Shown here piece by piece: positions 1 to 5,660 of a stretch of 8,334 nucleotides of DNA (within the stretch, counting starts at the first letter, position 1; every line of letters begins with the position of its first letter). The notes beneath the pieces are model-generated. The model made no database searches and was not told where the DNA came from. It was given only the letters and a program-made list of their open reading frames with translations. The stretch covers positions 1-8,334 of the forward strand of contig CALFMX010000283.1 in the NCBI GenBank assembly GCA_937902565.1. The letters run 5' to 3'. Source of the stretch: an uncultured Spirochaetales bacterium. Its GTDB lineage: Bacteria > Spirochaetota > Spirochaetia > Sphaerochaetales > Sphaerochaetaceae. The position numbers and the translations under genes were made by a program.

Positions 1-208
1 CGTCGCGGCGCGGCGAGGGATAGAAGGGCAGCAGCCAGATCGTGTTGACGCCCAGGTTGGCGATGTAGTCCAGCTTGGAGACGAGGCCGGGCAGGTCGCC
101 GACGCCGTCGTCGTTCGAGTCGAAGAAGGACTTGACGTGCAACTGGTAGATGACCGCATCCTTGTACCAGAGGCCGTCGTCCTGGATGGGCTGGGTTTCG
201 CTGATCAT
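1..208 (-). CDS. treS: Trehalose synthase (maltose alpha-D-glucosyltransferase), N-terminal fragment
   Basis: About 69 codons starting at ATG 208-206 and running off the left edge. The translation starts [19 protein letters not shown] and goes on to [20 protein letters not shown], then [20 protein letters not shown]. This is the first beta-strand and loop of the GH13 barrel as found at the start of TreS, which interconverts maltose and trehalose in the cytoplasm. The wording resembles proteobacterial-type TreS more than the Streptomyces form; that is from memory of the family. The start lies 16 bases after the stop of the preceding gene on the same strand, so the two look like an operon. No clear Shine-Dalgarno is seen. 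GC is high. The fragment probably does not belong to the same genome as the rest of the window (see the joins near 302 and 650). Confidence 0.85.
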   Translation of the reverse strand, partial: MISETQPIQDDGLWYKDAVIYQLHVKSFFDSNDDGVGDLPGLVSKLDYIANLGVNTIWLLPFYPSPRRD

Positions 209-224
209 GGCAGGGAATTCGGTG

Positions 225-302
225 TCATCCGCGCAGCGACAGGCGCCACACGCGATAGGGTTGATCGGGGAGCAGGGTCAGCTCGCGGGTCTTGCCCTGC
301 CA
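225..302 (-). CDS. C-terminal tail of a GH13-like glycan enzyme (partial)
   Basis: Only the last ~25 residues are present, from [20 protein letters not shown] to the TGA at 227-225. The pattern (Trp-Gln-Gly, beta-strand residues, then Pro-Tyr-Arg-Val near the end) resembles the all-beta C-terminal domain that closes many GH13 alpha-amylase-family enzymes. A GH13 gene such as glgE next to treS is a common glycogen/trehalose arrangement, so GlgE or a related amylase is plausible. The piece is too short to name. Its 5' part is missing because the reading frame passes at about 302 directly into a polyketide synthase ketosynthase segment. The two happen to be in frame there, giving an artificial [16 protein letters not shown] string. 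Confidence 0.55.
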   Translation of the reverse strand, partial: WQGKTRELTLLPDQPYRVWRLSLRG

Positions 303-315
303 GGTGTCGCGGCCT
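290..315. other. Chimeric join 1: GH13 tail to PKS ketosynthase
   Basis: On the minus strand a ketosynthase N-terminus (SCRFPGG...[14 protein letters not shown]) stops matching its family after about 30 domain residues. It is replaced without a frame change by the end of a GH13-like protein. No insertion-sequence end, target duplication or integrase lies here. Both flanks are GC-rich, so composition does not mark the exact base. The breakpoint is placed at about 302-308 from the protein families alone. Confidence 0.7.
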
Positions 316-497
316 TCGGCCAGCAGCTCCCAGAGTTGCTCGGGGGAGCCGGCGCCGCCGGGGAAGCGGCAGCTCATCGCCACGATCGCGACGGGCTCCT
401 GCCGGCCGGACTCGGCCTCGCGCAGGCGCTGGCGCGTCTGCTGGAGGTCGGCGGTGACGCGCTTGAGGTAGTCGAGGAGCTTGTCCTGGTCGGTCAC
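303..497 (-). CDS. Modular type I polyketide synthase, N-terminal docking domain and start of KS (partial)
   Basis: A GTG start at 497-495 opens [20 protein letters not shown], then TRQRLREAE. This is the coiled-coil N-terminal docking helix of an actinomycete-style modular PKS subunit, which pairs with the C-terminus of the preceding subunit. It is followed by [15 protein letters not shown], the first strand of the ketosynthase domain, and by [15 protein letters not shown] normal subunit would continue for well over a thousand residues; here only 65 codons exist before the sequence changes to another gene. An in-frame ATG near 533 is an alternative start, but the docking helix begins at the GTG, as is usual for these proteins. 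The end of another PKS gene lies just upstream on the same strand. Confidence 0.85.
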
Positions 498-544
498 GTG
501 AACTCGCCCGTCTGTCGGCTGGGGACGGCTGGTCATCTGACGCG

Positions 545-637
545 TCACATCCCGAGCTCTCGATCGATGAAGTCGAACATCTCGTCGACCGTGGCCGACT
601 CGAAGGTCTGCGCCGTCTCCTCGGCGGCGCGCGGCGC
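545..637 (-). CDS. Modular type I polyketide synthase, C-terminal end of upstream subunit (partial)
   Basis: This is read in a different minus-strand frame from the next PKS gene. The last ~30 residues are recognisable: [20 protein letters not shown] followed by [10 protein letters not shown] and a TGA at 547-545. The DE(M/L)FDFID(R/N)ELG ending is the standard close of a modular PKS subunit after its last acyl carrier protein. The next PKS subunit starts 47 bases downstream on the same strand, the expected layout of two consecutive PKS genes. The carrier protein itself is absent because the sequence switches to an unrelated gene at about 640-675. Confidence 0.75.
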   Translation of the reverse strand, partial: APRAAEETAQTFESATVDEMFDFIDRELGM

Positions 638-675
638 GCCGGTGGAGGCGGTCCTGCACCTGGCCGGCAGCAAGG
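620..675. other. Chimeric join 2: PKS gene end to NamZ gene
   Basis: Reading the minus strand, DUF1343 similarity is clear up to [12 protein letters not shown] (ending at 675). Family members continue after this point for roughly 80-100 residues. Here the frame instead gives an arginine-rich string typical of out-of-frame GC-rich DNA, while another frame gives the tail of a PKS. Base composition also rises sharply to the left of about 660. No repeat, tRNA or mobile-element end marks the point. The exact base is uncertain within this interval. Confidence 0.75.
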
Positions 676-1562
676 CGGTGGTCGGTGATGTGGGCATAGA
701 GGCCGTGGCAGAGCTCTCCGGCCCACTTGCTCGCTGCCGGGACAAAGGAGACCGGGGTGAAGACCACGCCCTCCAACCCTAAGGCACTCACCTCCTGGCA
801 GAGGAGCATGCGGTCGATGAACGGGGCGCCGAAGAGCTCGAAGGGGGCACTCGTCCCCCGCCCCTCACTGAGGTTGGTCCCCTCAAGGAGACAGAAGCCG
901 GCGTAGCAGAAGAGGGCATCGCGGTGGGCAAGGGCCGGGCTGCTCATCACCCAGGGCCGGCCTGTATCATCCCAGAGGAAGCTGCGCCTCCACCCCTCTG
1001 CCCAGAGCACCGAGTACTCTGCCGGCAGAGCATAGGTCTCCTTCATCCACGCTCCCAACTCCCCGATGGTCAGCCCATAGCGGGTCGGCAGCCCTCTCGG
1101 GCCGACGAAGCTCTCATACGCTGCACCCAGCGCCACCCCCTCCACACGCTCCCCACCGAGGGGATTGGGGCGGTCGAGCACCAAAACCGGGACCTCCTGG
1201 GCCAAGAGCTGGCGCAAGGTGGAGATGTAGGTGTAGAAGCGCACCCCCACATCCTGGATATCGAAGATGAGGAGGTCGATGTCCTCAAACCGTGAGCGGT
1301 CGAGAGCCAGGCTCTCCTGCCGGTAAAGGCTGCGTACCGGCAGTCCACTCTCGCGATCGATGGTATCAGAGAAGCGATCACCGGCCCCGATTGCACCACC
1401 GAGGCCATGCTCGGGAGCGTAGAGGGCTACGAGGTTGGAGAGCTGTGCCACCACATCCTTGCTGCGCCTCCACCGGGAGTCAAAGGCAGCATCGTTGGTC
1501 ACCAACCCTACCCGCCGATCGCCGAGGTCCAGCTCTGATAACCGATCCAATCCTATTCTCAT
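675..1562 (-). CDS. namZ: Exo-beta-N-acetylmuramidase, DUF1343/NamZ family (3' truncated)
   Basis: About 296 residues from ATG 1562-1560. An AGGGGG Shine-Dalgarno at 1575-1570, 7 bases upstream, decides this start over an in-frame ATG 30 bases earlier. The DUF1343 motifs appear in order: [11 protein letters not shown] near residue 28, [80 protein letters not shown], then GAPFID. The characterised member, NamZ of Bacillus subtilis, removes terminal N-acetylmuramic acid from peptidoglycan fragments. No signal peptide is seen, so a cytoplasmic role or atypical export is possible. Full-length members are about 380-400 residues; the last quarter is lost at the join near 650. A divergent amino-sugar kinase gene starts 89 bases away, which fits MurNAc/GlcNAc salvage. 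Confidence 0.85.
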
Positions 1563-1580
1563 CACTCTGCCCCCTGCTGT

Positions 1581-1608
1581 AGCATACCACAACAGCTGAG
1601 CGAGGCAA
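1581..1608 (-). promoter_or_regulatory. Predicted promoter of namZ
   Basis: On the minus strand TTGCCT (1608-1603) is followed after 16 bases by TATGCT (1586-1581), a fair sigma-70-type match. Transcription would start near 1574, leaving a leader of about a dozen bases that holds the AGGGGG ribosome site. The -35 box lies in the left arm of the inverted repeat at 1603-1622. Confidence 0.5.
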
Positions 1609-1622
1609 GCTTCCCCTTGCCT
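1603..1622. repeat. Inverted repeat joining two divergent -35 boxes (candidate operator)
   Basis: AGGCAAG (1603-1609), a 6-base spacer, then CTTGCCT (1616-1622): perfect 7-base arms in the middle of the 89-base gap between namZ and the kinase gene. Each arm carries the TTGCCT -35 box of one of the two divergent promoters, so one dimeric regulator bound here could control both genes. The symmetry could also arise simply because two similar -35 boxes face away from each other. Confidence 0.45.
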
Positions 1623-1645
1623 GATCGCCCCGCCTCTTCCATACT
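1617..1645 (+). promoter_or_regulatory. Predicted promoter of the BadF-type kinase gene
   Basis: TTGCCT (1617-1622), 17-base spacer, CATACT (1640-1645). The -10 box ends 6 bases before the ATG at 1652, so the expected transcript start falls on or next to the start codon, and the mRNA may be leaderless. The only purine run before the ATG (AGGG, 1646-1649) is too close for a normal ribosome site. Confidence 0.45.
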
Positions 1646-1651
1646 AGGGCC

Positions 1652-2563
1652 ATGGAAACGATCTACATCGGCATCGACGGCGGGGGGACCCGTACCAGGG
1701 TGGGCATCGCTCTCGGCGATGGCACCCTCCTTGAGCGCAGGGAGGCGAAGAGCTCGAACATCTACGCAGTGGGAGAAGAGAGTGCAAAAGATCATGTACG
1801 GGCACTCCTGGATGAAGCGCTCGCCTCCTATGAGGGTTACCCCATCGGCGGCTGCTGCTTCTCCAGTGCCGGCCTTGGACGCCACAGTGAGGAGCAGATG
1901 TGGAGCGCGTTCTTTGATGGGTACTTCAACGGACAGGTACACACCCTCCTCACAAGCGATGGGCTCGCCCTCTTGGCGGGTACCCTCCCCCAGCCGGCAG
2001 GCCTCTGCCTCATCAGCGGCACCGGCTCGATCTGCATCGGGCGCAACAAGGAGGGAGCGATTGTTCGTAGCGGTGGCTTCGGTGCGATCCTCGGTGATGA
2101 GGGCTCGGCGTGGTGGATTGCCAAGGAGGCGATCAGGGGGAGCCTGCTGGCAGCCGAAGGGCGGGGGTGCCCAACAATCCTGGGCCAGGCCATCACAGGC
2201 CAGCTCAAGCTCACCGCCCTAGAGAATCTCATCGGTTGGGCCAATGACAAGGAGCGGACCAAGGCCCAGATCGCCTCCCTTGCCCCCGCTGTCACCGATG
2301 CGGCCGAAGGCGGGGATGAGCTGGCCACCCGGATCCTGGACGGGGCGGTCTCCCACCTCATTGAGCTGGTCGAGGCAACCGAGGCCCGCCTTCCTCCCTC
2401 CTGGCCCCACCACCTCGGCCTGGGAGGGGGTGTGCTGGAGAAGGACCGCTATATCCAAAGCCGCCTCACAGAGCGGCTTTCTCCAAGGTGGACCCTCTTT
2501 GAAGGCCACGACGCAGCCTTGAAGGGGGCCATCGCCCTGGCGGTGGAGAACAATCGCCGATAG
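1652..2563 (+). CDS. BadF/BadG-family ATPase, likely N-acetylglucosamine/N-acetylmuramate kinase
   Basis: 303 residues, the usual size for this ASKHA-fold family. The phosphate-1 loop is IGIDGGGTRTRVGIAL (residues 6-21). SAGLGR is at 72-77 and a likely catalytic Asp is in TSDGLALLAG (D103). The phosphate-2 loop is LISGTGSICIG (120-130), followed by GAILGDEGSAWWIAKEAIRG (144-163), the signature of GlcNAc-kinase-like members, and the adenosine motif GLGGGV (256-261). No signal or membrane segment is present, so it acts in the cytoplasm. Family members phosphorylate GlcNAc, glucosamine or MurNAc, or serve as activators of 2-hydroxyacyl-CoA dehydratases. The divergent NamZ gene and shared control region favour salvage of peptidoglycan amino sugars, as with Clostridium MurK. 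Substrate choice cannot be settled from sequence. The start is the first codon before the phosphate-1 loop. Confidence 0.85.
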   Translation: METIYIGIDGGGTRTRVGIALGDGTLLERREAKSSNIYAVGEESAKDHVRALLDEALASYEGYPIGGCCFSSAGLGRHSEEQMWSAFFDGYFNGQVHTLLTSDGLALLAGTLPQPAGLCLISGTGSICIGRNKEGAIVRSGGFGAILGDEGSAWWIAKEAIRGSLLAAEGRGCPTILGQAITGQLKLTALENLIGWANDKERTKAQIASLAPAVTDAAEGGDELATRILDGAVSHLIELVEATEARLPPSWPHHLGLGGGVLEKDRYIQSRLTERLSPRWTLFEGHDAALKGAIALAVENNRR

Positions 2564-2574
2564 AGGGCTATCGG
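2557..2574 (+). terminator. Hairpin overlapping the kinase stop codon, possible weak terminator
   Basis: CCGATAG (2557-2563), loop AGGG, CTATCGG (2568-2574): a perfect 7-base stem that includes the TAG stop. It is followed only by a mixed pyrimidine stretch (GCATCTCTCTATT) rather than a clean T run, so intrinsic termination would be weak. Confidence 0.35.
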
Positions 2575-2632
2575 GCATCTCTCTATTGCTCAATCCCTCT
2601 GGAAGAACATGACTTGGTAGATCGGGATGTAA

Positions 2633-3073
2633 ATTCTTGAGAATGGTAAAGTGACTGGGGTTACCCCATCAGATATACAGAAGATCGTCAACCTGAAACA
2701 CGCATGGGAATTCATCCTGGACAAAGATATCATTGCTGCAAAAAGCGACTACCATCTCCTCTCTCATATCGCACGATTGGTCAATGAGGGGTTTTATGAG
2801 TATGGGGGGAGGATTCGCGGCGTTCCCGTGATCACCGGAGGGACAGAGTATACTCCTCCCATACCGATGGAAGCGGATGTGAAGAATCGAATTGCTCTCT
2901 GTACCCAAGCAGAAGACAATCCCCCCATCGACACCGTCCGAGCGCAGATACACAGCGCTGGCCATCCCGGATATGACAGCCATCAGCATAGGTATGAGAA
3001 GATACTGCAAATCAACCCGATACCTAAGAAAACCCCGGACCTATGGCCCGGGGCATCGTTGCGCCTACAATGA
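2633..3073 (+). pseudogene. Decayed N-terminal fragment of a Fic-family protein
   Basis: The open frame begins after a TAA at 2630-2632; a GTG at 2651 could serve as start, but recognisable sequence (ILENGK) already begins upstream of it, without a start codon. Counting from the GTG, NLKHAWEFILDKDI (14-27), SHIARLVNEGFYEYGGRIRG (38-57) and VITGGTEYTPPIPMEADV (60-77) resemble the segment that precedes the catalytic core in Fic AMP-transferase-type proteins. The HPFxxGNGR-type active-site motif is absent in every frame downstream, and after about residue 95 (near 2935) the sequence no longer looks like the family. The last part overlaps the transcription terminator of the opposing peroxidase gene. 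Base composition is more AT-rich than the flanking genes. I read it as a relic of a Fic toxin-like gene lacking both ends, not a working protein. Confidence 0.6.
3026..3053 (-). terminator. Rho-independent terminator of the glutathione peroxidase gene
   Basis: On the minus strand CCCCGGGCC, loop ATA, GGTCCGGGG (3053-3033) forms a 9-base stem with one G-T pair, followed at once by TTTTCTTA. It lies 34 bases after the peroxidase stop codon and is the clearest intrinsic terminator in the window. It falls inside the Fic relic's open frame, further evidence that the end of that frame is not coding. Confidence 0.85.
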
Positions 3074-3086
3074 ACTGGTTGGCGTC

Positions 3087-3632
3087 TTAGAGCAGAGCCT
3101 CGATCGCTGCACTCACCTTGGCCAGGTCCTGGCCCGGCTCGAAGCGAGCAACGACGTTCCCCTTGCGGTCCACCAAAAACTTGGTGAAGTTCCACTTGAT
3201 GTTGCTGTTGTTCTGGTAGTCGGGATCACGGTCGGCCATGAGGCCCTCGAGGATCGGGGTGAGCTTGTGTGTCTTCTCAAAGCCTGAGAAGCTCTGCTTG
3301 CTCTTGAGGTAGGTGTAGAGCGGCAGCTCCCCTGCCCCGTTGACCTCAATCTTCCCAAAGCGCGGGTAGGTGGTCCCCCAGTTCAGCGTGCAGATCCGGT
3401 CGATCTCATCGATCGACTCCGGGGCCTGCTCCTTGAACTGGTTGCAGGGGAAATCAAGGATCTCGAACCCCTTTGCATGGTATGTCTCGTAGATCTTCTC
3501 GAGCTCCTTGTATTCGGGGGTGAAGCCACACTGTGTGGCGGTGTTCACGATCAGGAGCACCTGGTCCTTGTACTGTGAGAGATTGCCTTGTGTGCCATCC
3601 TTGAGCGGGACATTGTATTCATAGAGTGTCAT
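3087..3632 (-). CDS. Glutathione peroxidase family thiol peroxidase (Cys type)
   Basis: 181 residues from ATG 3632-3630 with AGGAGG 5 bases upstream. It reduces hydroperoxides in the cytoplasm; bacterial Cys-type members usually draw electrons from thioredoxin rather than glutathione. NTATQCGFTPEYKELE holds the peroxidatic Cys35 (not selenocysteine). FPCNQF holds Cys63, the likely resolving Cys, and the active-site Gln65. KWNFTKFLVDRKG supplies Trp147-Asn148 of the catalytic tetrad. KIEVNGAGELPLYTYLK is also typical. It is about 20 residues longer than the common 158-160 residue bacterial form because of an insert at roughly 112-143, before the WNF motif; I recall similar inserts in Firmicutes members. 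It forms a single-gene unit with its own promoter (3686-3714) and terminator (3026-3053), and is divergent from a secreted protein. Confidence 0.93.
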   Translation of the reverse strand: MTLYEYNVPLKDGTQGNLSQYKDQVLLIVNTATQCGFTPEYKELEKIYETYHAKGFEILDFPCNQFKEQAPESIDEIDRICTLNWGTTYPRFGKIEVNGAGELPLYTYLKSKQSFSGFEKTHKLTPILEGLMADRDPDYQNNSNIKWNFTKFLVDRKGNVVARFEPGQDLAKVSAAIEALL

Positions 3633-3685
3633 GGAATCCTCCTATTATGTTGCTTTCAATTATATCTTGTGCAACTTGTATAGTC

Positions 3686-3714
3686 ACAATATGCTGAACC
3701 TGTTGATTTGTCAA
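3686..3714 (-). promoter_or_regulatory. Predicted promoter of the glutathione peroxidase gene
   Basis: On the minus strand a consensus TTGACA (3714-3709), 17-base spacer, TATTGT (3691-3686). The leader would be about 45 bases and contains AGGAGG before the ATG. A second possible -10 (TATAAT, complement of 3661-3666) lies closer to the gene but lacks a good -35. A TTGTG...CACAA inverted repeat (about 3668-3690) overlaps the -10 and might be an operator. Confidence 0.6.
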
Positions 3715-3725
3715 GGGTTGCACTC

Positions 3726-3777
3726 TTGTCAATCCACAATTTATCCTATACTTTCCATAGAGACCCTTTGTAGGAGG
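3726..3777 (+). promoter_or_regulatory. Predicted promoter and ribosome site of the secreted hypothetical gene
   Basis: TTGTCA (3726-3731), 15-base spacer, TATACT (3747-3752); the spacer is short, so this is only a fair match. AGGAGG (3772-3777) sits 6 bases before ATG 3784 and clearly decides that start. TTGTCAA occurs twice (3708-3714 and 3726-3732), 18 bases apart; the first copy overlaps the divergent peroxidase -35 box. Confidence 0.45.
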
Positions 3778-3783
3778 CACCAT

Positions 3784-4311
3784 ATGAAACGCACACTCTC
3801 CATCCTCGTCATCCTCGTCACGCTCATGTCCCCCGCCCTTGCTCGACCCTCCTCATTTGCCATTGGTGCCCAGCTGGGCTTCTTGTCGACCGGTGTGGTA
3901 GTCGACGGCCACCTCGGTCCGGTTGCCCTCGACATCGGTGCAAACTTCCCCGCTGGCATCACGTACATCGATGCACTCTCAGACAACGATGACTTGAACA
4001 TCGAGGACAGCATCTTCTCCATGACGGCTGATATCACCGTTCCCATCAACCTGGGATCGGACTTCAGCCTGAAACTGGGGCTCGGTACCACCCTCTTCTC
4101 CGACTTCTCTGAGTACGCCGTCGGCCTGGCTGGTGGGGTCGTCAAGGGGGAGTACTGGATCAAGGGAGGCCCCTTCGGCCTCTTTGTGAAGATGGACCTA
4201 CCCCTCTTGCTCTATGCCATCGGGGAGTCCTCGGCTGCCGGAGGGTTCAACGCGGCACTGCCGCTACTGGGCATCCTCACCTCGACTGTCGGATTCCTCT
4301 ACGCCCTATAA
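3784..4311 (+). CDS. Secreted hypothetical protein, possible small outer-membrane beta-barrel
   Basis: 175 residues. The open frame extends 51 codons further upstream, but the AGGAGG at 3772-3777 and a textbook signal peptide fix the start at ATG 3784. MKRTLSILVILVTLMSPALA has a basic start, a hydrophobic core and an ALA cleavage site near residue 20. The mature part alternates short amphipathic, glycine-rich stretches (FAIGAQLGF, LGPVALDIGANF, FSLKLGLGTTLFS, VGLAGGVVKGEYW, PFGLFVKMD) with turns rich in Asp/Asn/Gly. That is the look of a small beta-barrel in the outer membrane of a diderm. It has no cysteine for lipid attachment. I do not recognise a named family, and it does not end in the aromatic residue common in barrels. 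It is followed by a strong hairpin terminator and is divergent from the peroxidase gene. Confidence 0.75.
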   Translation: MKRTLSILVILVTLMSPALARPSSFAIGAQLGFLSTGVVVDGHLGPVALDIGANFPAGITYIDALSDNDDLNIEDSIFSMTADITVPINLGSDFSLKLGLGTTLFSDFSEYAVGLAGGVVKGEYWIKGGPFGLFVKMDLPLLLYAIGESSAAGGFNAALPLLGILTSTVGFLYAL

Positions 4312-4317
4312 ACGAAG

Positions 4318-4340
4318 ACCGCGCCATTGGGTGGCGCGGT
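4318..4340. terminator. Bidirectional hairpin terminator
   Basis: ACCGCGCCA (4318-4326), loop TTGGG, TGGCGCGGT (4332-4340): a perfect GC-rich 9-base stem between the convergent ends of the secreted-protein gene (stop at 4311) and the ammonia-lyase gene (stop at 4365). The downstream pyrimidine tracts are interrupted on both strands (GTCTGTGT on plus, CTTCGTTTAT on minus), so it probably serves both genes, with the minus direction slightly better. Confidence 0.65.
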
Positions 4341-4364
4341 GTCTGTGTATGGGTCCGACTCTGA

Positions 4365-5609
4365 TCAGCGGTTGATCCAGTACTCCTCGGGTACGGGGTT
4401 GGCCCCCTCCCAAATGATCTGGCGGAAGTGGATCGGGTCGGTGTTGCCCTCGGTGTTGACGAAGAGCACCTGGCTCTCCTTGGTCAGTCCCAGCGCATCC
4501 TTGAGATCCTTGAGCTCAGAGTACTGCATGATGGAGGCAAAGGCACCGAGGGTGACCGCCCCACTCTCCCCGCTGATGATCAAGGGGTCGCCGGCAAGCG
4601 GGGTGGCATACATGCGCATCCCCTTGGCAGCGATATAGTCGGGGACCATCAGGAAGGCATCGGCAAGCTCATGAAGGATGTCCCAGGCGATCGGGCTGGG
4701 GTCGCCACAGGCGAGGCCCGCCATGATGGTATCCAGTGCACCGGTGACCGAACGGGGGGATTTCTCATCAGCAAGGGCACTCTCAAAGATACAGGGGGCC
4801 TTGTCCGGCTCGACCACGATGCACTTCGGGGCATCCTGGCCGAAGAGGGCGTGGTAGTAGCCGATGATCGAGGCGGCGAGCGCCCCTACCCCGGCCTGGA
4901 TGAAGACGTGCGTCGGCTTGACGATCCCCATGCCGGAAAACTGCTCCTGCGCCTCAGAAAAGAGGGTGAGGTAGCCCTGCATGATCCAGGTGGGAATCTC
5001 GGTATAGTTGTCCCAGCTGGTGTCGCTGACAACCGTCCATCCGTTCTTCTGTGCATCAAGGGCGACCTGACGGACCGCATCGTCGTAGTTGCCGTCGACC
5101 ACGACGACGGTGGCGTCGTTGCTCTTGATGGCGTCGATGCGCCGGGCGCTGGTCTCGGAGTGGACGTAGATGACGCACTTGAAGCCGAGCTTCTTGGCGG
5201 CCCATGCAATCCCGCGCCCATGGTTGCCGTCGGTGGCGCTGGCAAAGGTGATATCACCGACCTTCTCCTTGACCTCTTCGCTTGCGAGGTAGGCGAAGGG
5301 GGTATCCTCACCGAGGATGCCCAGCTGCTTCTGCAGATAGCGATAGAGGGCAAAGGAGCCGCCGAGGACCTTGAAGCTGTTGAGCGTCAGACGGCTGGAC
5401 TCATCCTTGGTCCAGATACCGCCGACCTCGAACATCGTGGCGAGGCTGGGAAGCCCCTGAAGCGGGCTCATCCGGTAGCCGGGGATCTGGTGGTGGAAAC
5501 GACGGGCACAGTTGACATACTTCATCGAAAAGAGCTGTTGGGCCAGTGAGAGATCCTTCTCTCGAGGCTCTCGAACAATGTAAGAAATCTCTTGGTGTGT
5601 ACCAACCAT
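4365..5609 (-). CDS. dpaL: 2,3-diaminopropionate ammonia-lyase
   Basis: 414 residues, close to the ~400 of E. coli YgeX. This fold-type II PLP enzyme splits 2,3-diaminopropionate into pyruvate and two ammonia. The PLP lysine is in LTLNSFKVLGG (Lys80). ASATDGNHGRGIAWAAKKLG carries Asp127, and SDTSWDNYTEIPTWIMQGY carries Asp196; by alignment of motifs these correspond to the catalytic Lys77, Asp120 and Asp189 of the E. coli enzyme. QAGVGALAAS, AGLACGDPSPIAWDIL and ISGESGAVTLG complete the signature and separate it from threonine dehydratases. GGGAGG at 5620-5615, 5 bases before the ATG, supports the start. It stands alone, without the ygeW/ygeY/hyuA partners of E. coli, between a hairpin terminator and a large inverted repeat. 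Use of diaminopropionate as nitrogen or carbon source is an inference. Confidence 0.93.
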   Translation of the reverse strand: MVGTHQEISYIVREPREKDLSLAQQLFSMKYVNCARRFHHQIPGYRMSPLQGLPSLATMFEVGGIWTKDESSRLTLNSFKVLGGSFALYRYLQKQLGILGEDTPFAYLASEEVKEKVGDITFASATDGNHGRGIAWAAKKLGFKCVIYVHSETSARRIDAIKSNDATVVVVDGNYDDAVRQVALDAQKNGWTVVSDTSWDNYTEIPTWIMQGYLTLFSEAQEQFSGMGIVKPTHVFIQAGVGALAASIIGYYHALFGQDAPKCIVVEPDKAPCIFESALADEKSPRSVTGALDTIMAGLACGDPSPIAWDILHELADAFLMVPDYIAAKGMRMYATPLAGDPLIISGESGAVTLGAFASIMQYSELKDLKDALGLTKESQVLFVNTEGNTDPIHFRQIIWEGANPVPEEYWINR

Positions 5610-5660
5610 GGCATCCTCCCTAAAACACGCATTACCAGCATTTTTAGTAGCATTAACTGT

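Noticed and set aside
1..660. Horizontal transfer of a PKS cluster into the main genome
   Set aside because: Transfer would bring complete genes with element ends or a target site. Here two mid-domain cuts lie ~350 bases apart and join two unrelated operon boundaries.
150..782. A 210-codon plus-strand open frame over the left end
   Set aside because: It crosses both breakpoints, shows no family resemblance and lies antisense to recognisable genes; it is a GC-driven shadow frame.
225..1592. A 455-codon open frame on the minus strand that could be reported as a natural NamZ-PKS-amylase fusion
   Set aside because: Its middle part is an out-of-frame reading of a PKS C-terminus, and both flanking families are cut in mid-domain. 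The frame stays open because the DNA is GC-rich. A chimera explains it better than a new protein.
2892..3287. A plus-strand open frame running from the Fic relic into the peroxidase gene
   Set aside because: Most of it is antisense to the peroxidase and it includes that gene's terminator. Neither it nor the third frame restores a Fic active site.
3631..3783. A 51-codon N-terminal extension of the secreted protein
   Set aside because: It spans the divergent promoter region and would place the signal peptide internally; the AGGAGG before ATG 3784 gives a better start.
4428..5549. A 373-codon plus-strand open frame antisense to the diaminopropionate lyase
   Set aside because: The minus-strand gene has every family motif; the antisense translation is rich in Gly/Asp/Val with no recognisable domain or ribosome site.
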